From contig OZ025786.1 in the NCBI GenBank assembly GCA_964019425.1, forward strand, positions 1,576,945 to 1,640,944: 64,000 nucleotides of DNA, given 5' to 3'. This DNA is from Flectonema sp. DT1601. Lineage: Eukaryota; Euglenozoa; Diplonemea; Diplonemida; Diplonemidae. The first letter of the stretch is position 1; every line of letters starts with the position of its first letter. A program made the position numbers and the translations under genes. Positions 40,074 through 52,240 of the stretch are shown here, in pieces. The notes under the pieces were generated by a model. It did not search any database. It saw only the letters and a list, made by a program, of their open reading frames with translations, and was not told the origin of the DNA.

Positions 40074-41457
40074 TACGCAAATCCAATGAACTGAGTGTGA
40101 TTAGATTCTATCTTATCGTTGCAGAGTGCTGTATTAGATCGAAACTGCTTTGATTACTAAAATGAAAGCAGTGATTTGTTTCGTTTTTTTGATATTTTTA
40201 TATTAGTTCGTCGTTTATTCAGTTTCTAACTACTGGGTTGGTTTTCTTTTTTTCCATATTTTTTATTTTCTTTTTGCAATCAACCCAATCTTCATTCTTT
40301 GTTATGTCTGCCTTTATTTTTTTTATTGGGGGGTGGGCCAACCACACTAGTTTTTGTAGAAAAAATTTCTCATTTTTTTTTTTTTTTTTTTTTCCCCCCC
40401 TTTTTTCGAAGAACATTTAAAAAAAAAAAAAGCTTGCTATGTTCCAGTAGGTTTCCTATTGTTTCGCAAAGCGAATAATAAATCTTTTTTTCCCCCTGCT
40501 TTTTTTTGTCACTTTTTTAGGTGGTTGCTTCCTGTAGTTCCAACCTGTTGCAAACAGAGCTGATTTTCTCGAAGTTGCTCAATATTTTTTTGTTTTTACT
40601 GCCACTGTATTTTCATAATTTTTTTTTTTTTTTTATTTTTCAAATCAGGGAATCCGGTTATAGGGTACCAGGGAGTCCGCAGATTAGAATAAAATAAAAA
40701 TAAAATAAAAAGTATAAAATCAATCACAATATTATGTTAGTCAAGTCACCTACCGTAGATATACTAAATAGTGTCTATCTAATCAGTACTCGATTGTATG
40801 TCGGACTCGCTAACTAGCCAAGACCCCTGAAAAGTTGAACTGCTAGCTTATTTGCTATTTTTGTGATAATTCCATTTATGTGAGGGTGGTATGTGGTGGT
40901 TTTTTTTTACAGTGGATTTTTTTCTTCTTCTCCTACTTATTTAAAGCAAGCATGTTATGGATGCATTTATTTTTCCTGCTTTTTACTTAGTATTTCATTG
41001 CCTTTCAGACACTTTTTTTTTTTAAAAAAGTTTTTTTTTATTATTAACCTTTCCACACAGTTCCCTTAAATCATTTTTTTTTTCTCATTTTTTTTTTAAT
41101 TTTTTTTAATTGATTTATTGTACGCGAACACCTCCTAGATGATAATACTTATTTATGGAGTTGTTTTTGGATTTTTGGTTAAAAAAAAATAACTGTTAGG
41201 GAGTAAAACGAGATGATGTTCTCTTCTTATTTATCATATTTTCCTTTTCTTTACATATATTCTATTCTATTTTGATATTTACGAAAGAACTTTTTTTGCT
41301 GCTGTTATTTTAGCAGTTTGGTTCTCCGCACAAAATATGATATTTAAACTTTTTTTTTTTTTTTTTTTTTTTTTTACTAACATGTGGTTTTTTTGCAATC
41401 GTGTGCACTGCCGCTGACATTTCTTTCAGAAGACCTCAAAGAAGAGTATCAGTTGAC

Positions 41458-41488
<31 letters not shown>

Positions 41489-41789
41489 GCGGGTAATTCT
41501 TTTTATAATTATTATGTTCTTTTATGTGGTGACGTGAACCTACTTTTTTTTTAATGGTCTCAAAAAAATTTATTTTTTTTGTAGACCTTTTTTGATGTTA
41601 GGTTTATTTTCTTCCCTTACCGCACCATATAGAGCCTCTTATTAAAAAATAACAGGCAATCAACAGAATCAAAAAAAAAAAAAAAAAAATCGATAGAATT
41701 ATCAAGCAAAATGAATACAAGTCAAGGTTTTTTTGGTCAGTAAGAAAAAAAATGTCTCGCTGTTTTTGTGTAGAGATATCCTTGCTGGT

Positions 41790-41823
<34 letters not shown>

Positions 41824-42219
41824 TTGTTTGACTTCTCTTGTATTTTGTAGATTACTGAGTATACTATTCCCATATACCTGATAGAAATAAATCTTCGGGT
41901 GACTGATGGGCGCATAGATGAGTTCAACCAAAAAAAAAAAAAAAAAAAAAAAAAATATTTTAGGCTTTGTTAACACATCCACGTGAACTCCCTTTTTGTA
42001 CCCCCCAATTTAGTTTTTATATATTTTTGATCTTCGTATTTCGTAGCAGGCATTTGATTGTATCCTTTTGATGAGGCTCTCTTTTCATGTTTTGGTATTC
42101 ACGTCTTTCAATTATGTTGTCAATCATGACAATAAGTGTCTTCCAACTTTTCTCCTTTTTTCATGAGAGATTTGCGTTTCAATTAATCAATTGTTGTATT
42201 AGATGAAAATTAGCTGCTT

Positions 42220-42250
<31 letters not shown>

Positions 42251-42492
42251 GGAAGGGGGTGTTGACTTTTTTTTTACTTTATTTTGGAAACGTCCTTTTC
42301 ACGCAGTCTCATGTTCAAAAAAAACTGAACAAAATATTTTCCTATAGAGGATTCATTTTCTTCTGACTCAGTCATCATTTGGTAGGTTCGTTGCAGTTTA
42401 TAACCATTAATACTGGCTAGTTACAGTCTACCAGTGGCTCTGGCCTTGTGCGACATTATTGTGTCGAAATACTGTCTGAGCATGAATGGAAA

Positions 42493-42528
<36 letters not shown>

Positions 42529-43379
42529 ATTTATCCCCCAACGCAGTACCATTCATTAGTTGGTAACCCGTTCACTGATATTTCAGGTTATTCTACGTCT
42601 CTTATCGTCTGTGAGAGTCTCACAGTTGCTGGTGTGAGCTTTTCCTGGCTTTTGGCTTCCTAGGCTTCGTAAATAAATAAATGAATAAATTTATAAAGGG
42701 GAACCGTGTTAAATGGAAGAAATAACCATGTTGACGTGGTCCTTTTGATGAGAATGGCAAACGCGATGAGTAGGACAGGCCTGACACGGCAGTGTCCTCC
42801 TACCCTCTTCGCTGTTGAGGGCTGGGTAAGGGGAATGGTTTGGAGAGAAAGATTTTTTTAACGTTAGCCCCGAAACCCAATCCGTTATTTGTTTGTTGTC
42901 CTACGAAATGTTTTTTTTTTTTTTTTTTTTAAATTAACAAACGAATCAGTTCTTTTGAAATAAGCAATTGATAAATCCGATTTATCAAAAAAAAACTAGA
43001 ATGAAGTCCTAAGAGTATAAGATTAAGGCTACTTGGAACTACGTATTCCACAAGTGTTTTTATGGAACAGCAGAACAACTACGTATTCTAACTAGTTACT
43101 GGTATAGGTATAAGTCAAAAGGAAGGGTTTTATAGTTTTTGAATAAACTAGGGTAAACTTGTTGCATCTGATCGAAGTAATCAAGAATCGAGATTTACCC
43201 AACCTCGGGAATCAGAAAATACACGAAATAATAACAACAACAGTTATATTAGTGAGCATTTCTTTTTTTTTTTATTTATTTTTTTTTTATTCTTAAAATG
43301 CGAGTATTATTTTATTTCTTTTTTTCACTTCTGTCAGGTATGTAACAAAATCTTGTAGATTTTTTTTACGTGATATTGT

Positions 43380-43380
<1 letters not shown>

Positions 43381-43422
<42 letters not shown>
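43381..43422 (+). repeat. 42-nt T homopolymer
   Basis: An uninterrupted run of 42 T, the longest in the window. Length may be affected by sequencing error. Confidence 0.85.
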
Positions 43423-43423
<1 letters not shown>

Positions 43424-43703
43424 AGTGAAGACATTATATAGCAAACCAGAACCGGAATTGGCATTCTGCAGTGCGGTGCCGAAATCAACTGAGTTTGAAG
43501 AGATTGGAGTACAAATAGGAAAAGCTCATGATTAGGTCAGTGAGCGATGAGATAGATGTGTGGACTTTTCCTTAACGTTGTAAACTGTTTTTTTTTTTTT
43601 TCAATGCCCCCCTTTTTGACATTTGACTGACTTACTTCTACACTGATGATGAGAGAATAGAGGTAAAGAGGTATATGGATTACTCTCGAAACCTAAATAG
43701 TTA

Positions 43704-43905
43704 CTTTATTATACTAAGTTGCGCATCACACCTAGTCACTGTATCTAAAACTAATGTTTAAATTATCGTTATGTTGTTTATGATACAATACATTTGTATT
43801 TTACGTACAAAAATCAAACAGTTATCCCCCTCTTTTTATTTATTTATTTATTTTGTTAAACTGTTCAGATTATCCTTTTTTATTTAGTTAACCGCAGACT
43901 ACGTT
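43704..43905 (+). repeat. Dispersed repeat R1, longest copy
   Basis: About 200 bp: CTAAGTTGCGCATCAC, AGTCACTGTATCTAAAAC, TTATCGTTATGTTGTTTATG, ACGTACAAAAATCAAACAG, then a pyrimidine tract and GCAGACTACGT. Parts recur in direct orientation at 31028-31074, 61612-61643, 61760-61887 and 62681-62785. Confidence 0.85.
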
Positions 43906-44707
43906 AGTAATTTAAAAAAAAAAAAAAATTAAAAAAAAAAAGAAAACAATGAAAGGTAAAAACGCATAAGTGTCTATTGACCTGTCTACTGACCCTCACG
44001 GTTATTGAAGTTTGAATAAGAATTGTTCAGTTAATGATAAATAACAAGAAATAAAGAAAAAAAAAAAAAAAAAAAAATACAAAATTTTGTCAGTGCTTGT
44101 GAGTTGTGTATTTTGCTTATTGAATTTTTCATCTTTGTTTTTACCCTGCTTAGTTGTTTCAGATAGCTGTCGGAAAGGAATTTTTTTTTTTTTTTTTTTT
44201 TTTTTTAATACTGCCTCGGTGCCTGTAATTTTTAGTTCTTCCCTTTTCGATTTGAGTATCGCCTCTGCTTCGATAGGTAATTTAATAAAAATAAAAAATA
44301 AAAATATCTAACATTTTGCTTGCTAAAAGCTGGTATATTACAAGTGTGACGTATTTAGTTTTTTTTGGCACGAACATTTTCAACTTGCGTTTTTTCTTTT
44401 GGCTTTGCATATTTTCAAAGTCATTTTTCAAAAGCCGTCGAATCCTCGACGACTCGTTTCTTTTTAAATCTTTATTCTCAGTATGGCTATGCAACGAGTT
44501 AGTCATCAACATCCTTCAGAGTGTAGTAACACACTACTATTATGATATTAATTTCTTCAGTCGGTCATTAGAAGGAAAAATAATTTATTATTCCAGCAAA
44601 GAATCGATTTAAAAAAAAAAAAAAGAAACAAAAAAACAAACAACTTAACTACCTAGTGTTGTTTTGAGTCCTCTCCCAGATGGTTGTGTGGTGATTCCAC
44701 TTAGTCA

Positions 44708-44746
<39 letters not shown>

Positions 44747-45359
44747 GTGAATGCAGAAATAAAACCTGGTGAGCGGCTGAAAATCATCATTTTTCAGGTT
44801 TCTGTGTTGCTTAGGTGGCAACCAGGAGTTTTGTTTTATTTCCGACTTACATCGAGTCGTTGTGATGACTTGATAGAATTTATTATCTTGTCAAGTAGAA
44901 TACAAAGAGATGAATAATTTATAAATTAAATTTCATCAAAGTAACCTATCGGTGCTCACGCGCACGTCTAATTAGATATATGTGTTGGTCGGTAGTCAAA
45001 AAAAAAAAAAAAAAAAAACACACAACTTTTTTTAGAAAACAAAAAAAATAACGACTTTTTCACATCGTTGATTCAATACAAATAGATAAATATAAATAAG
45101 GGATTCTTCATTTCTCTTTGTTTCTTTCTTTCTTTCTTCCCTTTTTTTTTTTTTTTTTTTTTTTTTTTCTTCCCGGCGGACAGAATTCATATCCGATCGC
45201 GTGGATGGTTGTCATCGGTCATTGATTAGCCAACCGGTACTTATATCCAATTTGTTTTTCCTTTCTCTGTGTGGCATTCTGTCTTCGAAGTGAAGGTATT
45301 CATAACAAGGCTAAATCGTAGTCGCTTGCACTGTTTTTTTCGACAGTCACTATGCTAAA

Positions 45360-45379
45360 ATCGCCATTTTAATGGCGAT
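45360..45379. other. Perfect hairpin
   Basis: ATCGCCAT-TTTA-ATGGCGAT, an 8-bp perfect stem with a 4-nt loop in otherwise AT-rich spacer. No associated gene. Confidence 0.6.
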
Positions 45380-46134
45380 ACAAAAAGCATATTTATAATG
45401 CGACAACAACTCCGTGAAGTCTGTTGGTTCCTTCGCTTAGTTCGTTAGTTCTGTTGGCGCACAGTAGAAAGCTCACCACTTGACTTCTTCAGATGTTGTG
45501 AAAATTGCACTGTGCTCTGCTGTCATTCTGCACATCGGGGGAAACTCACAACAAAATGTTTTCACATTTTTTTTTTTATTTTAAAAAAATATTTTTTTTG
45601 TTATTGTTCTCCTGATTGGTTGATTCGTTTTTTCATCTTTTTCTACAGGTTTTCTGCACTATTTTTTTTTTCTTTCTTTTTGTTCGTCTTTTTTTTTTTT
45701 TTTTTTTTCATTTTTTTTTTCATCTTGAGTTTCTCCTACGAACGAAAATACTACAGAATAAACACACAACTTTCCCTTCGTGCTTTCGTTGGGTTTGTGG
45801 GGAAGGTGTGGTTGGCGGAAACTTTGAGTTTTTTACACTTAAAGTTAGGGATCTATTAGCCAGCAACTTTTCTAAAATAAAGATACAATAAAATAAAAAT
45901 ACCAAAAAATTATATTGCGTAATTATTGATAGATGCCTTTACAATTTTCAAATTTTGTGAATTTTTTTTTTTTTTTTGTTTTAAGAACACGTCACGAATC
46001 TAGATTTATATAAAGGCTGCATTAGACGAATTTTGACACTTTTCATAACGTGAGTTGTCACCTGTCTTCTTTTTGCATCAAACGGCAGCAATATTATGGT
46101 ATTGTAGTTTTTTTCGGTTCAATTTTGAAATTTT

Positions 46135-46171
<37 letters not shown>

Positions 46172-46867
46172 AGAAATACAAGAATGTCCCTTTTTTTTTT
46201 TTTTTTTGTCTCCTTCTTTATCCCTCTCTTAGCACATTTCCCCTGAAGGAAAAAATATTATTGAGCGTCTTATTACCTCACCACATCACTGTGCTGTATA
46301 CTAGGTGATGGTTGCAGTCAGACGTGATGAGTGGCCCAATTGTGATTTTCCGACAATTCTGTGTTAACAACTAACAAACAAGCAATTACAAAAAAAAAAC
46401 ATCTGCCGTGCCAATTGGTATTGTAATCGGCAGGGTGATGCAAATTTTCATCTTTATATTTGTCTTTTTTTTTTATTTTATTTTTTTTACTTTTTATTTT
46501 TTTTTTATTTTGCAAAACTAGTATTTTGGTTTCACAATAATGATAGATGAATTTAACTTTTCTTTTCCTCCAGGTAACATAGGCAAGTGGCGCTCAACTA
46601 TGTTCACGTGGCCTCCAGTGGCATTATTTATTTATTTGTAGTCATTTACTAACCTGCCGCTGACAGATTGTCGGGGAGAAATTGTTGTTCCTTTGAGCTT
46701 AAGAATGCAGTATCAAAATTACCTCAAAATAAAATATAGCAATATCAGAAATATGGTTTTGTGTAACTCGCCGTTTGCGTTTTTGATGTCGTTTTTTTTT
46801 TTTAAAATATTTTTATTCAATAACAGGACTTTTCTTTATTTAAAAAAAACAACATAAAACTACACCA

Positions 46868-47539
46868 ATGCCATCATCTCAACTCACAACTGCGGACATT
46901 AAAGAAGATATGTTGGCTCGCGTAAGAAGACAGATTGACCCAGAATACAAAAAGTACAGTAAGCATAGTGTTGTTAAAGTAAGTGCATTGAAAAAGCCAA
47001 ACGTTACAATTTGGTCAAAGGGAACCACTGCTGGTGATTGGAAGGTTTACAGAGTGAGTGGAGAAATTAACGCAAAATTTGAAGATGTCGTTAAATTCTT
47101 TAAAGCTGCTGACACGGATCTAAAGAAGATGAAAATCATGGCACAGACTGCAAGTTCAAATGAAATAATTAAAACACACGAACATGGTGTTCACATTAAA
47201 AGAGTTGATGCGTTTCCTTGGCCACTTGTTGACAGAGTTTTCTTAAGTTACAGAGTTAGTGAGAAGACTGATTCTAGTTTTACAATGGCGTGTTGCCATG
47301 ATCCTGATTTCAAACCCGCATGCGAAGGATCACTTCAAAAAGCTAAGCTATTCCCCGGAGGTGCTATTATTGAGAAGGTAAGCGACAAGGTCACTCGAGT
47401 CACAACTGTTGGTGGTGCTGATCTGAAAGGAAATATCCCTGCGTGGATCGTTGACTCATTCATTGGTGACATCGCTCACTCGCTTGGAAGACTCCAACAG
47501 CACTTTGATAAGAAGGCCAAGAAGGTCACGGCTGCCTAA
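46868..47539 (+). CDS. START-domain lipid-binding protein
   Basis: 223 residues, essentially one START fold. 'GDWKVYRVSGEINAKFEDVV' is the opening helix/strand and 'RVDAFPWPLVDRVFLSYRV' matches the START 'xxxPFPLxxRDFV' block. 'GGAIIEKVSDKVTRVTTVGG' with 'ADLKGNIPAWIVDSF' matches the family's 'P-x-W-hydrophobic' C-terminal helix. START domains bind a single lipid (phospholipid, sterol or ceramide) for transfer or sensing. There is no signal or membrane helix, so it is likely cytosolic. The acceptor ATTCAATAACAG lies about 40 nt upstream, and the leader is A-rich. Confidence 0.82.
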   Translation: MPSSQLTTADIKEDMLARVRRQIDPEYKKYSKHSVVKVSALKKPNVTIWSKGTTAGDWKVYRVSGEINAKFEDVVKFFKAADTDLKKMKIMAQTASSNEIIKTHEHGVHIKRVDAFPWPLVDRVFLSYRVSEKTDSSFTMACCHDPDFKPACEGSLQKAKLFPGGAIIEKVSDKVTRVTTVGGADLKGNIPAWIVDSFIGDIAHSLGRLQQHFDKKAKKVTAA

Positions 47540-47811
47540 TGTCACAGTCTTGATTTTTCTTTTTTCCAAAATCTTTTTTTAATAGTGAGTTTGGGAATTC
47601 GTTTTATTTTTTTTTCCGATTGGTCAATACTTGTCAGGTTGTTTTTTGGCGATCCAAAACTCTCTTTTAATTTTTCATTCTTTCCCTTGATTCTCAATTT
47701 TCAAAAAAAAAAAAACAAAAAACAAAAAACAATAACAGCAGCAATTTTTTCATGTCGCTTTTTAGTTGTTGTTTTTTTTCTCTCTCTTTTCTACTATGCG
47801 AGTATTTTCAT

Positions 47812-47846
<35 letters not shown>

Positions 47847-48767
47847 TTTGTTTGTTTGTTTGTCAAGCTTTCGTCTTGCAATTGGCAGGCTCTCATTTGT
47901 TATTCTTATTATTATTCCAACTGTTCCTCACAAAATAATCTGTGTGGGTCTCTTGTGGAATCTGAATGAGTTAGTACGGTACCGTAATTTAAAAAAAAAA
48001 AAAGATATATTAAAAAAATTCATGTAACCCTTGAACAAACCAAACCCTTCGTGGACAGCAATCTGAAAGGGTGCCACAAAGAATGAAAAGATAAATCGAC
48101 TACTTTTACTTTTTTACTCGAACACTTTTGTTTTATCTGTGCGCAACCAGTACATAAGGGAAAAGGTTAATTACGCTGCTGCTATTCTCTTTTCTGCTAA
48201 ACAATGGGTTTGTTTTGGTATATAAATAAAGTTTGTTCCTTACCTTTCTCACGCGAGATTTTTTTTTTTTTTTTTTGTGAGAGTTTGCGATTTCGGAAAC
48301 TATTTTTGTGGAATTAGGAGTTTTTTTTTTTTTTTTTTTTTTTTTTCTGCACTACTCAAGGTAGGTATTCAACATAACTTTCCCCTTAATTCAAGTGCTT
48401 TTTTACCAAAATTAGCCTTAGGTTATTTTGGTAATTTTCTTTTTTTATTTTTGTTCATTGATCATGCAACCAAGTCTCAAACATGAACTCTGCATAACTT
48501 CTGTCTACAAGGGGGACAAGATAGTGGAAAGCTGACATTGGCATAAGCTATACCATAGTATTCCTAATACGATTAGGTTGTCCTCATAGCTCTGTGGAGC
48601 TAGTCCTATGTTCCTTAATCTGCTGTATTGGTGATATACAATGCAAATAACGGACTTTTTTTTTTTATCTATCTATGTATCTAAAGGTGTAGACATTTTT
48701 AGGTCTCCTCGCAGGGCTGAGTGGCACGCCTTCCTATCTATATGGTTGTTATTCGGCGCCTGGGGAA

Positions 48768-48809
<42 letters not shown>

Positions 48810-49742
48810 TATTTTTTGTTTCATGAAATATTTGCTGGGGGAAAATCTTTTTTTCCCCCATATTTTCGCCCCCCCCCTTTTTTTTTCTCGTGCGAATGTA
48901 CTACTGAAGACTGATACTGACCCTGATTTGTAAAGAACTCTTCAAAGACTTTGGGATTCATACCCGGGAGGATAAAAGACAGGTTTGACTCATTTTTGTG
49001 AGTTTTTCCTGAATTTTTTGTTTCCTTTGCAAAATGCCCTCAAAAAAAAAAAAAAAACAACGTTTTTATTCTCTTTTTTTTCGCCCCCAACGTGACAACT
49101 TTTTAGTGAGTCTTGTCATGCTGTTGACTTGTTCACAAAAATACTTGTATTGTAGTAACATTTATAGAAAATGAATGTTAATTATAAAAACACGGTTAGG
49201 TGGCTGTTCTTTTTTTTATTTCTTTTTTATCGTATAAGCGCTCAGGTGAGGGATTTTCCCCGTCTTTTTGCTTGTTGTTACGAAGTGACCACATGTGTCA
49301 CTTTCTTATTTACCTTTTAAAGGCAAGCAAAAAAAAAAAAAAAAAAAAACTAAGCTAAGCTAACCATTGTGATACATCTGGGTGATCTTGTTGATGTACG
49401 CAAATCTTTGGCATGTCCTCACTCGTTGTTGCGGTGGTTTTGAGAATTAAGTTTACCGAAGAAAGCAAAAAACAGGTCCTAACCTGCGGGGTAAAAAAAA
49501 AAAAAAACAAAAAAAAAAAAACCCGGGTCCCCTCCCGACCCAACCAAAAAAAACCGAACGAAAAAAAACAACGAGAAAAAAAAAAAAAAAAAAACAATAA
49601 AAAGATAAAAACAAAACAACGTGATTACCTTTTGATAATGTGATTTCATTGTTCTGACTTGTATAGTAGACTGGTCGTATCAAAATGAAATATTTTTTTT
49701 TCTTGTTTCAATTAGGTCATTAGAAAATCTACTAAAATAAAA
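47540..49742. other. 2.2 kb spacer
   Basis: No gene supported. Contains T runs near 47813 and 48320, a (TTTG)n stretch near 47846, a GC-richer islet at 48695-48770 ending in 35 A, a C9 run near 48871 and an A-rich stretch at 49490-49620. The acceptor TTTTCTTGTTTCAATTAG (ends about 49714) serves the next gene. Confidence 0.55.
48695..48805 (+). repeat. GC-richer islet with 35-nt A tail, possible retroposed sequence
   Basis: About 75 nt of mixed composition (CTCCTCGCAGGGCTGAGTGG, GGCGCCTGGGGAAAT) end abruptly in an uninterrupted run of 35 A (48771-48805). This is the shape of a short retroposed RNA, but homopolymers are common here and no target-site duplication was confirmed. Confidence 0.3.
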
Positions 49743-52097
49743 ATGCTATCTCGAACTCGTATTACCAGGGTCGTTATATCAGACGGCGTCGGACTACTCT
49801 CTTCTATGAGAGAATCTAACATAAATGTGGGTGACGTGTCTTGGAATAATCTTGCTATCTCGCCTTACAAAACAACTGATAAACCAATGCACGACGTACG
49901 CCAAGCAATATTTCAGATTGGTAAGAAATCTGGATTTGAAAATACTGTGTCTTTGTGGAAAGCTCTTCCGGATGATGTTGTAAAAGATAAAGGATGTATT
50001 GATTTATTATTCTCCCTTCATCCATTGACACCTGGGTCATTTAGAGAGGTTGTTGATTTGATTTTATTGAAAGATCCTGAAGGGTTAGTCGACACTTTAC
50101 CTGCTGTTTTTAATCGCTATCTCTCTCGTATATATAAAAGGGGTTTTGAACTAGAGACGTTTGAACCCGTGTTTAGTGACATTATCAATGTAATGAGAGA
50201 GATTATACCGAAGGAAATCTTAAGTCGGATGGCCTTTCCTGTTCAATTTTATCAAATTCTGTTTAGATATTTGGTTTATCAAAAAGATGTTTTTGCGTTG
50301 ATTGATTTGGCAGAAGCTGTTTTGTTTTCTAATTCAAATCCCTTAGATGAATATTTCTCAGAAAATTTCTCGATTTCGAGTAGACTGGACATGATTTTAA
50401 AACGAGTCTTAGTATTGGAGCTGATGAAGGGATTACATACTCTTAATGAAGTACAACTAACAAACGAAATATTCTTAAAAATATTAAAACATGACGACAC
50501 TTCTCCTTCAAAGAATAAAATAAAAGGAAAATCTTGGATTGACACCGCTACCTGTTCTGAACTTAACATATATTTAGATGCTATGACACTTTTAGAAAAA
50601 GAGATGGATATAGAACTTTGGTGGAAATTATTTAGTTCGAAAAAACGATGGGAACAACTCATAAGCAAATGGTTAAAGGAAAGCAAAATGCCAGATACTG
50701 TGAGCAAAGTGGTTAGCTTAGCCAACTCACTTTCGAATATTCAAATTCTCATCCCTGCGACTAGAAGTCTGTTGGAGAAGAATAAAGCATCAGAAGTGCT
50801 CGATGTGGTTGTTAATTTTCAAAATAATAACGTAAACTCGAAAGCTCCGGGAGTACTACTTGAAATTCTAAGCAACGCGATAAAACTATTACCTGCTAGT
50901 GAGATTCAGGCTGGGATGACAAAACTACATTCAATCACGCCATCAATTCAGAATTCATCTCACTTTGCAATCAGCAGGGGATACAACTCAGCATTGATCT
51001 CCGTAATCCTTGTTCACTTTATGGAGAGTGACAGCAATTTGGATAATATAGCAAATGCTTGTCGGAAGGTTGGATTAAAACATCCGAAGCTTTCTATTTC
51101 AGGAATGGCTTTGTCAGTTTTGTACTCTGACTGTGATCACATATCAGAGACTCCTCTTAGATTATTGAGATACGCTGATATTAATTCTTCACGTGATGAT
51201 ACTGTTTTACTGAAGTCAATTCCACACATGAATGACGTGGTTATCGTTACGACTGCTCCCCGTCAGTATTTTGATGCTATCAGTAACTCACAGTTCAAGT
51301 CTTCTGATGTTATTTTGAAAACTTCTGTTGAAATTCTTCCATCGTTTCCTGAATTTGTTTCTGCTGAAAAAATTCTTTTGCTGGATGAAATGGGAGCCAG
51401 GGCTCTACTTCATCACATGAAGGAACCTAAGAAGCTAAATGGAGATTCAGTCGTGGTAGTGCCGTTCAGCACTATATTAGCAATCTGGGACAAAGAGTAC
51501 GTTGAATGCCAGGAACGCAGCCAAATTGTGAAACGTGATTATAAGAAATCTGAAAACCCTCGGACCCAAACACATAAAACTGATTTTCCACTCCTTCGAC
51601 AACTTTCTCAGTTCATCGAACTTAATAGAAAACAGGTAGTTGTGTTGTCGCTGACTACGGAAATTTTGATGAACTTAGGAAGCAGGATAAGAGGGAAAAC
51701 TAGTAAAACGCAAAGAACAGATCCTTGGGATGAAATTATAGTTCCAAAAATTCCAATTAACCAATTGGAAAACTCATCACAAATAGCTGGTTATCTCGGA
51801 TCGCAGGAATACAGAAAATTTGCATCTATTTCGAAATATAAACATCAAAATATTTCAATTTCTGGACATCTTATTTGTCAACCACTTGTTTATGGGGCAA
51901 TTTCAACTTCAATGTTGAGTTCACTTTTCATTTCACCGTTAACGAGAAATAAGAAAATTTACGTTTTGAATTATATATACCAGATGAAACTATTAGTTGA
52001 TAGATTTCCGCGAGCCAAACATCAACTCCAGTCGATCAACAAAAAAGATATAGATTGCGAGTTCTTTCAAAATATGCATTTCATTGGTGAGGTATAG
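49743..52097 (+). CDS. Large helical protein, probable mitochondrial; possible C-terminal PIN-like region
   Basis: 784 residues. The ATG follows the acceptor TTGTTTCAATTAG by about 28 nt. The N-terminus (MLSRTRITRVV) resembles a mitochondrial presequence. Residues 60-480 are almost all helix, with spacing like divergent pentatricopeptide or other helical-hairpin repeats, though no clear repeat consensus can be read. Near 490-640, 'MNDVVIVTTAPRQYF', 'GDSVVVVPFSTILAIWDKEY' and 'RKQVVVLSLTTEILMNLGS' alternate strand and helix and recall PIN-like nuclease folds. Euglenozoan mitochondria contain many helical-repeat RNA-binding proteins in ribosome assembly and RNA processing; assignment here is inference. 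No intron seen. Confidence 0.7.
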   Translation: MLSRTRITRVVISDGVGLLSSMRESNINVGDVSWNNLAISPYKTTDKPMHDVRQAIFQIGKKSGFENTVSLWKALPDDVVKDKGCIDLLFSLHPLTPGSFREVVDLILLKDPEGLVDTLPAVFNRYLSRIYKRGFELETFEPVFSDIINVMREIIPKEILSRMAFPVQFYQILFRYLVYQKDVFALIDLAEAVLFSNSNPLDEYFSENFSISSRLDMILKRVLVLELMKGLHTLNEVQLTNEIFLKILKHDDTSPSKNKIKGKSWIDTATCSELNIYLDAMTLLEKEMDIELWWKLFSSKKRWEQLISKWLKESKMPDTVSKVVSLANSLSNIQILIPATRSLLEKNKASEVLDVVVNFQNNNVNSKAPGVLLEILSNAIKLLPASEIQAGMTKLHSITPSIQNSSHFAISRGYNSALISVILVHFMESDSNLDNIANACRKVGLKHPKLSISGMALSVLYSDCDHISETPLRLLRYADINSSRDDTVLLKSIPHMNDVVIVTTAPRQYFDAISNSQFKSSDVILKTSVEILPSFPEFVSAEKILLLDEMGARALLHHMKEPKKLNGDSVVVVPFSTILAIWDKEYVECQERSQIVKRDYKKSENPRTQTHKTDFPLLRQLSQFIELNRKQVVVLSLTTEILMNLGSRIRGKTSKTQRTDPWDEIIVPKIPINQLENSSQIAGYLGSQEYRKFASISKYKHQNISISGHLICQPLVYGAISTSMLSSLFISPLTRNKKIYVLNYIYQMKLLVDRFPRAKHQLQSINKKDIDCEFFQNMHFIGEV

Positions 52098-52240
52098 CAG
52101 AGTCAATTTTGATATATTTATTTGCATTCAATATACTGGTTACGTAGTAACGGGTGAAATTGAAAAAAAAAAAAAAATAATAACGCTGGTCTAACAATTA
52201 TTTATAGAATAAAATTATAATCATAATTTTTTTTATATAT
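52098..52240. other. Spacer before TIR element
   Basis: AT-rich, ends in TATATAT at the element edge. Confidence 0.5.

Larger units (their letters stand above)
40074..46867. other. 6.8 kb gene desert
   Basis: The longest gene-free stretch in the window. Reading frames here are Phe/Lys products of homopolymers. Contents I can support: T runs of about 30 nt at 41350, 41472, 41790, 42222 and 44710, and of 42 nt at 43381-43422; a GC-richer hairpin islet at 42745-42845; repeat R1 at 43704-43905; a perfect hairpin at 45360-45379; and a GC-richer patch at 45170-45260. Genes on both sides point the same way, so this is not a strand switch. Confidence 0.65.

Noticed and set aside
48940-48990. Minus-strand B-box-like GGGTATGAATCC
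   Set aside because: Only three T-stem pairs and no A box.
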